The notes beneath the pieces were generated by a model. It had not been told where the DNA came from. It saw only the letters and a program-made list of their open reading frames with translations, and made no database searches. 64,000 nucleotides of DNA from Simmondsia chinensis (Eukaryota > Streptophyta > Magnoliopsida > Caryophyllales > Simmondsiaceae). This document shows, piece by piece, positions 55,758 to 64,000 of the stretch. A program made the translations under genes and the position numbers. The DNA lies in contig JAGTTD010000016.1 in the NCBI GenBank assembly GCA_018398585.1, positions 22,305,212-22,369,211 of the forward strand, given 5' to 3'. How positions within the stretch are numbered: position 1 is the first letter of the stretch; every line of letters begins with the position of its first letter.

Positions 55758-55760
55758 TTG

Positions 55761-57099
55761 TTAGTGTTGATATTATCCCCCGTTTTGGCCCCCTCGGTTA
55801 CCACGGCGGCTTGAGTTGCGTCCTTTACCTCGACCGCGGCCCCCACGATCGGAGTTGGATCCTTGAGTACCTGCATTTGAAGCGACTAAAGCATGGTGCT
55901 GATCAGAGGTGGGGCGACCCTGATAACGATTCTGGGCGCTTTCCTCATTAAGAAGATCAGTCTTGACCTTTTCAAAAGGAGGTGTGGGAGAAGTATTGCG
56001 AGTTAGAGTTGCAAATGCGGCATATTCGATTGGAAGCCCATAAAGGGCATAGTTTACTAGTTCTCGATTGGCTATGCGTGAGTCTATGGAAGCAAGGTCT
56101 TCAGCAATAGATTTTAACTCAGAGAGGTATTTGTCCATTGCTTTGCCATCCTTTTTAAGATTAATTATTTGAGATCTCAGGTCAAACTTTTTGGCCAGTG
56201 AATGATCTCGGAATCATTTGACAAGGGCATCCCACATGGCTTTTGATGTGGGTTGACAAACGATGTCGTTAAGGAGGGATCGGGATAAAGTAGCGGCGAT
56301 ACAAGATCTTAAACTTTGGTCAGTTCGGACCCAATTTATATAGTCGGGGTTAGGGAGAGAGGGACCATTGTTGGTTTTTATATAAGTGGGAGGACAGGGA
56401 AAGGTACCGTCGATGTAACCCATAAGTTGATGCGAAATTAAAAGCATAAAAAATTGTTCTCGCCAAGCAGTATAGTCAGTAGCATTTTCCAATTTTATTG
56501 TAATTATGTTGGAAATACTTGAAAGAGGAAGTAATAAAGGGGTACTTGTGGTATGATGTAAATTAGGGTTTCTATTAGGGAAAGTAAGGGAAGGGAACCC
56601 AGCCCCCGCCCCGGCCCCTGCTGCTACGCCACCAGCGAGACCGGCCCCTAGTGCACCACCAGCGTTGCTGGTGTGCGGGCTGCTGGTGGTGACTGGTGCA
56701 GCACCGAGGGGAGGGACAGTGAGGTAGGGGGGGGAAGGGTCGAAGGGGAGGGAGGTGCGGTAGCCACCGATAGAGGTGGTGGTACCGGCCGCCGCCAGTG
56801 GGGGTAGGGAGGAGAGAAGGGTAGGGATGCCCGAGCCAAAAGATTGAGAAAATTGTGGCCTCGCGGTTGCTAACGGGCTACCAGGGATGGCAACACCGGT
56901 ACTCGTTAGACCATTGAGGGTTAGACCCGAGGATATGGAGCCGATATGGGGAAAATCGGACACAGCCATGGGTCCCACCACCCGGAAATCGACTGGGGAG
57001 CCGGCATTAGGGTGGCCGGTCCCGACAGTGACGGGGGTGGTGGTCGGCCGACTGGTGGCCGTGGGTGGGGGGGGTAGTATTGTTGTTGTTAGCTGCCAT
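55761..57099 (-). pseudogene. copia D gag
   Basis: ATG at 57097-57099 gives MAANNNNTTPP. A one-base change in a G8 run (57067-57074) then shifts the frame. The main frame continues from about 57000 with NITTIKLENATDYTAWREQF and YIDGTFPCPP (gag N-terminal half), then FDLRSQIINLKKDGKAMDKY and EYAAFATLTRN, and an RGGRGRGKGR-rich segment. Stops at 56211-56213, 55773-55775 and 55761-55763 interrupt it before the zinc knuckle. Gag forms the virus-like particle of the element. Confidence 0.85.
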
Positions 57100-57267
57100 A
57101 GTAGTAAAGCAAAAAAAAATAAAAAATGTTACTTGTAAAAAAAAAAAAGAAAGATAAGAAAAGGGAGAAGATAGCCAATCGAAATACTAGTAAAGTAGAG
57201 AAAGAAAAGAATTAACGAACAAGAGAGAAGAATTAGAAGAGAGTCTCCTTTGGAGGCTCTGATACCA

Positions 57268-57434
57268 TGTGGAAGAGTTGCAAAGCTCAATTGTATTGAA
57301 TGATGAAAGAAGAGAAATACATGACCTATATATAGAGCTAATTCTATATGGTAAGAGAGTAAATCAAGGAATAAATCAAGGGATTATGATTGTACAATAA
57401 TTTGAATAAATCCTAGAGATAATATACTCTAATA
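57268..57434 (-). repeat. 5' LTR of copia D (167 bp)
   Basis: It is a near-identical partner of 52075-52241. Its inner edge abuts the primer site at 57255-57267 (plus-strand GGCTCTGATACCA). Confidence 0.95.
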
Positions 57435-57439
57435 ATTTG

Positions 57440-58193
57440 CAAAGAAACTTGGAAAAATCATATTCTCTTTCTTTCGTTCAAACTCTCGGTTATCTTTCTT
57501 CCCCATTCACCTACTCTCACTTTGTATTTAGGTTTCATTGTATCTTTGAGACTAGTATAATACATAACTATGATAATATTTACAAGCTATATCGATGTTT
57601 TCAGCAAATTATGACAAAAAGTTTATTGTATATTGATGTAAACTATCTAAATATGTCCGAAATTATTTCAGTTTGATTCATATTCGAACCCATGTATTTT
57701 TTCTAAATTCTTTGGATCACTCGAAATAATGACTTCCCCCTTTTAAAGGGGGAGTCATTTCCCCCCCATTTGATGGAGAACGCTTTCCTGTAGAAAACCT
57801 TTTTCGTCAAATAATGCACGCCAAATAACAAAAAAGGGGGAAACCAATAGCTTTACAGTGAATAATAGGCATAAATTTTGATAAAATTACTCTAATATTA
57901 ATATTTTTACCTTGATAATAAAATTATCCTGAATTGCTCTCCATTGGTTCTAAAAGAACATACACAGTCAGGTAATATAGAAACCAATAATACAATAAAA
58001 CGAAATTGCCACAGATACTCTGGAACGATTTTGCTCAAATAATCTCGATCCCCAATAACAAATATAAGCCAAGCAAGAGTTCTAGAGTTGTTTTGTTTTT
58101 ATTTGTAATAGTTGAATGGAAGATGCAGTGAGAGAATCTTAATGACTCTACTTGGTGAGAAGATTATGAAATTCCCTGTCAAATGCATATGGG
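57440..58193. other. AT-rich spacer with hairpin repeat copy 2
   Basis: No gene. At 57715-57845 the hairpin repeat seen at 39870-39990 recurs, with a nearly perfect stem (CTTCCCCCTTTT/AAAGGGGGAG) and the downstream GTAGAAAACC-TTTTTCGTCAA block. The rest is featureless. Confidence 0.5.
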
Positions 58194-59504
58194 TCATGTT
58201 TGGAGCATATGCTATTGGGGTCAAGACTAGAATTTAGGCGTCAAGGAACCATCTTTCCCAAAAGCTTAAGCTGATGGGTGAAGGCCCAGAATTAATTTTA
58301 TACTCTAACATGGCCCCCCACACAAATGCCCATTTGGGCTTGAAGCGTGGACAATGCACAGGCGCACCTCATATCTTGTACTTAATTAGTTTTAATATTG
58401 AAATTGGGGGCTGTTGAGATTCGAACTCCTGACCTCTTGGTCATCAAGGCTCTGATACCATGTCAAGGAACCATCTTTCCCAAAAGCTTAAGCTGATGGG
58501 TGAAGGCCCAGGATTGGTTTTATACTCTAACATTAGGCCACAATTCCAATTGAAATGTGTAGTTCACCTGCTGGAATTAGAACTATAATTCCACTACCCA
58601 ATTCTATGGAATTGGATATTAACTGAAAATCATACTTTCCAATTCTTTGGAGTGGGGGTAAGAAATTGCAATTCCATATTAACTTCATTGACTTGAAACC
58701 TAAAATGACCCCATTTGTTTAACCCAAAACCAAGATGACTAAATAATGAAAGACTTAGACACAACCTAAAAATTTGGCTCAAATTTTGAAATCATGCAAC
58801 TCGGATGACTTAAACTTGAAATGACTAAAATTAACTTAAGTTAAATTTTGAAGTGCCTCAACCCAATTGACGCGAAACTCGAGATGACTGAAAATTTAAA
58901 AATGAGACTACTTGACTTAAATGTGATGTAAGCAAGCTGAGCTGAAGTGGAAATGACCCAACTAAATTGACCCAAAACTTAACATGGCCTAGATCCAAAA
59001 TGACCCCACATAACTCACACTCAGCTTCAAATAACTAGAAATTTGAAATGAAACAACTCGTTTGTCCCCAAATTAAGATGACTCAAGTTCGAAATGACCT
59101 GAATCAACTCAAACCCGATGGATTCTAGCCTAAATCCAAAAGGTTGAAAATCCAAGATAACTTAAACACCAAATAATCTAACGCAATACTCGACTAGACT
59201 TGATGAAAACTTGAATAACTCGAAATCAAAGTGAATCTCTTCAACTATATTAACTCGAACACAGTGTGAACTACTCCATCCAAAATCTTTTATTACCTTA
59301 CATAAAACTTGAAATATTACAATTCAATTGATAGAAAACCCATTATGACTCGAATTATTATAGAATTATAATTCCAACCTCCAATTCCTTTGATGAACTA
59401 AATAATGAAAATTTAGTTCCATTGGACCTCCAATTCTACTAGAATTAGGATTGGAATTGCAATTCCACAATCTAATTTCAATTCCATGTGCCAAACAAAG
59501 CTTA
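58194..59504. repeat. AT-rich foldback element rich in GGAATTGCAATTCC words
   Basis: The left arm (GTTTGGAGCATATG...CACAATTCCAATTGAAAT) is homologous to the inverted right arm (GTTTGGCACATGGAATTG, GATTGTGGAATTGC). Between them, 58720-59330 is a degenerate repeat with words such as AAATGACT and ACTTGAAATGAC. A TRIM (58239-58532) is inserted in the left arm. No coding capacity. Ends are approximate. Confidence 0.55.
58239..58532 (-). mobile_element. TRIM: miniature LTR retrotransposon (294 bp)
   Basis: Two 72-bp terminal direct repeats (58239-58310, 58461-58532) run from (T)GTCAAGGAACC to ATACTCTAACA; the first T of the left copy is C. The flanks are a perfect TTAGG duplication (58234-58238, 58533-58537). 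On the minus strand TGGTATCAGAGCC abuts the 5' repeat and GTGTGGGGGGCCA forms the purine tract before the 3' repeat. The 150-bp interior contains no ORF. It must use enzymes of another LTR element; the 5' end TGTTAGAGTATA is copia-like. Confidence 0.93.
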
Positions 59505-60686
59505 GATAAAAGAGATCAATGATTCAACATATAAATCTTGTGGACTACACCTAATGCCAATTAATTTTAGGATGAAATCTTACTTGGCTTATATATGGCT
59601 CTACTTGTGAGTCTAGAATGAAATTTCACAATATATTTGTCAGAGGAGGAGATCAAATATAAGTTTAATGGGCTATTTTACCTTATGTCAATTGGTTTTA
59701 AGACATAGCTACACTTGAACTCCTATATGAATCACGCATATACCAATTTCATGGTCAAGTCTAAAGCACAATGAAACGTTACGTGGTTTAAGAGCAAGTA
59801 ACAATCCTGACTCTTTTTCGACGCACAAAGTACTGAAGAAGAGGGATGCATTTGAATTTGATGCGTTGAGGGCCTCTTCATTAAATAACGCAATTGACAT
59901 AATCTCAATTAGGTTGAAAAAACAAAAGATGTGAGACTAAAGACTTCTAGGAAAAGATGAAGTATCATGGACTGGACTGTTGGTATTTCCTGCAACTTAA
60001 AGGAAGAAGCCAATTTTTAAGTGCGCTTATTTATTGTCTTGGCCTATTATATATTTGTTATACAATATACTTCAAATAATTCCATGGGGTATAAAAAGAA
60101 AGTGAGTGGGCTGTGTAGGATGCTCACAAAAATAAGGAAAAAAAAAAAATTTAGAGGGGAATAGAACACGACAGAGACATGAAAGAGTTGCTGAAACTTT
60201 TTCGACTCCAATCGGGCATCCAAACCTTCTCCAACTGAGATAAAATTTATATGCTGTTCTTGCTATGTTGACCTTCATATCCAACAGTTAAATCTTCGTT
60301 TTACCTCTCAAAGTTCAATATTTTTCTTAGCCCTAATTTTGTACGAATTTTTGGTGTTTTCTACTTTGGGGTGTGATTTATTTGGGAGGATTGTCGTTCT
60401 AAGAACATTCTTGATTACTTGTATGCTAACTTGGTCTAGAGAACAAAAATCGGTTGTATCCGCGGTGATTTGGTAATAATGAAAGAAGGTTCCATTTATT
60501 GACAGTCCCACAGACTTTTCCCTTTCCGTTGGAGAGGTTTTCCATATAAAAATGGTGTGTCTCCTTCTGTTTGCTTGTGGGTTGATATTATTTGATCGTC
60601 ATTCCATTCTTGCTTGTAGTTTTGTGGTGATCATGTGATTTCTCACTTGATTACACAATCACAGAATATAAGCAATTTTTCCAGCA
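59505..60686. other. sequence without gene; possible 5' LTR or leader of copia E
   Basis: 59505-60065 shows nothing recognisable. 60066-60665 directly precedes the copia E primer site and holds TATA-like TATAAAAAG and short promoter-like stretches, so it may be the 5' LTR. However, no partner LTR or clean TG/CA ends were found. Confidence 0.35.
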
Positions 60687-62640
60687 ATTGGTATTAGAGC
60701 AAGGTTAAGCCTTTGGTGATTTTTGTGTTTATTGAGATGCAAGAGAATCGGAAATAGTAGGAATAATGCCTTAACGCCCATACTAAAAACCTAATGATTA
60801 TGATTATTGGAAAAGTTGTATGAAGGACCACCTGTTGTAAAAGAATTACATGAGGCTGTCTTTAGTAAGACCAAGCTAGATGGGAAAAGTGACGATGAAT
60901 GAAAATTGTAGCATAGAAAGACCGTAGGAATGATTAGACAATTCACTGACAGGTTTGTTTACAAGTACATACGTTATAAGACTGGTGGGGCCAAACTTTG
61001 GGAAAGGCTTGAGTCGGTGTTTGAGTAGAAATAGCTTTGAATAAAGCCTTTTTAGTAAAGAAACTTGCTAAGCTTCAATATAGAGATGGCAATAGTGTTG
61101 TACAACATTTGAATGTTCTCAAGGGGCTTGTTAATCAATTGTCAAGTATGAATTTTAAACTTGATACTGAGTTATAGTCTCTCTTATAGTTGAGTTTTAC
61201 GCTAGATAGTTGGGAGATATTGCAGGTGTTATTAACTCTGCTCCAAGTGGCAAGCTCACATTGGAAATGGTGAGAGCTGCCTTGATTAATGAAGAAGATA
61301 GACAGAAAGAGAAGATGCATAATTCGTCCAATTCTCCAAAGGAAAATATTGCAGGGAATCATAACAAGGGCATAAGTCAGAATAGAAATTCATAAAATAA
61401 ATCCAGATTGAAATCAAAACCGACAAGTGGGATCATTTGTCAATACTACAAGAAGCCGGGTCACGTACAAAAAATTTGCAGGAAAATGAAGCATGACAAG
61501 TCCAAAGAGAGGAAAAATAAAGATAGTCATTCCAAGAAACATCTACATGAGAAGAACACTATTGCAATTGCAGTTGATGAGGTTTTGTTTTTTATCGGTG
61601 ATCACAACTGCTTTAATATTGCATACGATGACAACCCTTCGGTGATTGACTCTGGTGCTTCTTGTCATCTGACTTCACATGTGAATTACTTCTCGTCTTG
61701 CACTACTGGTGACTTTGGTTATGTAAGGATGGGGAACGGCTGCTCATGCAAATATTCACTTGAATCTGATTTCAGTTGGGATGCTCGATGATGATGGTTA
61801 TGCTGACCACTTCAGTGATGGGAAGTGGAAACTCTCTAAAGGAAACTTGAAGTGGCTCGATGTAAAAAGCAGAGATCCCTTTATGTAATGCAATCTAAGT
61901 TTTGTCAAGGTGAAGTAAACTTTGCTAATGATTCCTCCATTGACATATGGAACACAAGGCTTAGCCATATGAGTGAGAAAGCTATAAAGATGTTGGCTAG
62001 AAAGTGGTTCCTTCCTGATGTTAAGGTGTGCCTCTAAACCTTTTTGTTAATTGCATAACTAGAAAGAAACATAGGACTGCATTTCATTGTTTGCCCCTAT
62101 CTAGGAGGAATAATGTGTTAGATCTTGTTCATATTGATTTGCTCTATGAAGTAAAGGTCACATTGTGGTGCATACTATTTTGTAACCTTTGTTGATGATG
62201 ATTCTAGAAAAGTGTGGGCTTTTGTGTTGAAAAGCAAAGACATGGTTCTAAAGGCATTCAAGAAGTTTCAAGCCAGAGTTGAAAGGGAGGCCGGCAGGAA
62301 GCTAAAGTGTGTTGGAGCAGACAATGATGGATAACAAAGGGGTCCTTTTGAAGAATGCTCCAATGAGACTGGGATCAAGCTTGAAAAAATAGTTCTAACT
62401 CTTCAATTGATCGGCGTAGTCAAGAGAATGAACAGGACAATTGAAAAGAGGATTCGTGGCATACTCTCTTATGCAAAACTACCAAAGTCCTTGTGAGAGG
62501 CAGTGACGGCTGATGTGTACTTAATAAACCTTTATCCTCCAGTTCGCTTGATGGCGACATCCCTCAAATAGTGTGGATCGGGGAAAGATGTTTCTTATAG
62601 GGACTTAAGAGTCTTTAAGTTCAAAGCCTTTTCCTAGGGT
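60687..62640 (+). pseudogene. copia E remnant: primer site, gag, protease, integrase pieces
   Basis: TTGGTATTAGAGC at about 60687 is a primer-site variant. Then come gag pieces in broken frames (61210-61395). 61408-61791 contains a zinc knuckle with one Cys lost (CQYYKKPGHVQKIC) and a protease site VIDSGASCHLTSH. 61852-62037 contains WNTRLSHMSEKAIKML, the GAG-pre-integrase domain. 62160-62520 still shows integrase words (FVDDDSRKVWAFVLKSKD). RT and RNase H are missing. The order and motifs are copia-type; the copy is old. Confidence 0.75.
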
Positions 62641-63440
62641 ACTCAAGAGATGAGTTTGGTTTATTTGAATTGGAAATTTGGACTTGATTTGAAAATTTGG
62701 ACTTGGGTTTGGTTGGAAAATAATTTGGATTTAGGTTTCGTTTGAAGGCAATCTCCTTTTGCTAGACTTGAAAGTAGTCTTGAATTTTTGTTTGACTGGA
62801 AAGTCATTTAAGATCAGGGTTTGACTCGAAATTTATTGGGGTTTGACTAGGAGTTCATCTTGATTAGGGTTTGACTCGGGCTTAAAATTAACCAAAATGT
62901 ATTTGAATTTAAATTTAGCTCAAAAGACATCTCGGCTTAGGCTTGGCATTTAGGATTTAAAATTGACGTGGAATTTACTTTGAATTTGGGATTGGCTTAA
63001 AAGTCAACTTGGTTTTGGAATTTGGGTTTGAGTTTAAGTTTAGTCTTGGTATGAGCTTTAGGTTGACATTAGAGTAAGTTTTCTTTCAAGTTAGATTTGA
63101 CATAAAAGTCGGGATAAATTTAGGTATAACATAAATGTCTATTTAGATTTAGGGGTGACATGGTAGTTAATTCAAGGTTTAGGTCCGTTTCAATTTGAAT
63201 CTCAGCTCGATGGAAGTAAATTTGAATTTTTGGGTATAAAATAAAATTTAATTTGGGTTTAAGTTGACATGGAGGTCGTCATCTTTTGAAATTTGGTTTC
63301 ATATTGGAATGTTTTTTTATTTGGGTTTAGTAGGGAAGTCGTTTTGGATTTAGGCTGGATATAAAGCTATTTTGATTTAGATAAAACATAGAAGTCATTT
63401 GATTTAGGTTGTCTAAGTCAAATCGAATTGAGTCAAGTAA
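62641..63440. repeat. degenerate short-period repeat (GATTTAGG/GACTTGG words)
   Basis: Irregular units of 25-45 bases contain GGATTTAGG, GGTTTGACT-G, GAAAGTC and TTGGGTTT in one orientation over about 800 bases. It resembles the inverse of the repeat at 58720-59330. No ORF of interest. Confidence 0.5.
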
Positions 63441-63779
63441 TTAGAATATTGACATAATATCAATCCCACGACACAAAGAGAATTTATTTTGTCATTCGGG
63501 CTGCACCTGAACTAGGTTGCTTACATACCCTTTTAAATGATCAAGTCATCCGTAGTTCAACTTTATGTTGAATTTATTTTTATTTGAGATTTGATTTGAT
63601 TTAAAGGTGTTGGATCTCATTTAGCTACTTAAAAAATACTCGATCCAACTCATTTATATTTTCCCTTTCCTAGACTTCGAGCTCAAGGTCTTTCGTGTCA
63701 TTTTCTGCCCTACTTATATCAACCTTAATTGCAGGTTATTCTTGGTCATACCAATTGAGTCCGACATTTCATGTTTCAT

Positions 63780-64000
63780 TTTTTTTTTTTAATTGTGATC
63801 ACACCCACCATTTTTTCTCATGTTTCCTACGTACCCTTCTCGGTATCTAGTCAATGTAGTCCTAAAAATAGAACATCAAATATTCCAAAATTGATTTTTC
63901 TTAATAATTGTAACCGCACCCAATTCTTTATCTCAGGCTTCATATGTATCCTCTTCAGGATCAGATTAACGTAGTTCTACAAATAGAACATGTGAATTTA
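63780..64000. repeat. tandem pair of about 115-base units at window edge
   Basis: The two units share TTAATTGTGATCACACCCA / AATTGTAACCGCACCCA, then CTCATGTTTCCTACGTACCC / CTCAGGCTTCATATGTATCC and GTAGT-CTA-AAATAGAACAT. The second runs to the window end, so more copies may follow. Confidence 0.6.

Larger units (their letters stand above)
52075..57434 (-). mobile_element. complete, young Ty1/copia retrotransposon D (5.36 kb)
   Basis: 167-bp LTRs (52075-52241, 57268-57434) differ at four positions (97.6% identity). The flanks are a perfect duplication ATTTG (52070-52074, 57435-57439). On the minus strand the primer site TGGTATCAGAGCC abuts the 5' LTR and AGATTGAGGGGGCC forms the purine tract before the 3' LTR. 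The LTR begins TATTAG where TG is usual, in both copies. The single polyprotein frame has five stops and one frameshift. This is the best preserved retrotransposon here. Confidence 0.95.

Noticed and set aside
1..64000. Bacterial operons, phage or plasmid features
   Set aside because: Intron-bearing genes, plant retroelements and eL41 show a plant nuclear genome; ribosome binding sites and operons do not apply.

Overview
The window is transposable-element-dominated DNA from a flowering plant, probably a eudicot. The evidence is Ty3/gypsy chromovirus, Ty1/copia, CACTA (En/Spm), hAT/Ac, RTE-type LINE, L1-type LINE, SINE, TRIM and MITE sequences of plant type, GT-AG introns, and one recognisable host gene: the 25-residue ribosomal protein eL41 (RPL41), two exons on the minus strand at 44361-44542. 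No other chromosomal host gene could be supported. Species cannot be told from the sequence.

Layout. 1-3616: minus-strand Ty3/gypsy element with its 5' LTR, cut by the window edge. 3900-6267: a long solo-LTR candidate with a 385-bp solo LTR inserted at its right boundary (TSD CAGTG). 7052-7275: a SINE with a 5S-rRNA-derived head. 7507-15469: minus-strand chromovirus carrying two nested insertions, a 323-bp solo LTR in integrase and a 1.74-kb LTR element (12900-14637) whose single ORF contains a PTB-like RRM. 16686-24254: complete CACTA transposon (TSD AAC) with a broken TNP2 transposase gene and an apparently intact seven-exon second gene. 25255-35135: minus-strand copia element containing a second 5S-headed SINE, a truncated retroelement tail, a 2.9-kb RTE LINE and a hAT-type MITE. 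35250-39154: L1-type LINE derivative with an ORF1 remnant and no ORF2, with nested hAT-type elements and a SINE-like tail in its 5' leader. 39155-43445: AT-rich repeats. 43454-46862: RPL41 between a hAT-type MITE and a long-TIR element that contains a second RTE LINE. 47367-50502: decayed Ac-like hAT transposon. 50608-51412: second long-TIR element with a SINE-like insert. 52075-57434: young copia element (TSD ATTTG). 58194-59504: AT-rich foldback element interrupted by a 294-bp TRIM (TSD TTAGG). 60687-62640: copia remnant. The rest is degenerate repeat.

How the parts relate. The RTE LINE copies end in the same roughly 130-base GTT-terminated tail that is found on the short SINE-like copies. 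Two of those copies carry a 5S rRNA-derived head joined to this tail at the same point, so they look like a SINE family mobilised in trans by the RTE LINE. The RRM-bearing LTR element and the TRIM have a primer site but no pol, so they too must depend on enzymes supplied by other elements. The CACTA element has lost its transposase but kept its second gene.

All boundaries come from reading terminal repeats and target-site duplications by eye. No database search was possible; family assignments rest on recognised protein motifs and novelty statements are inferences.
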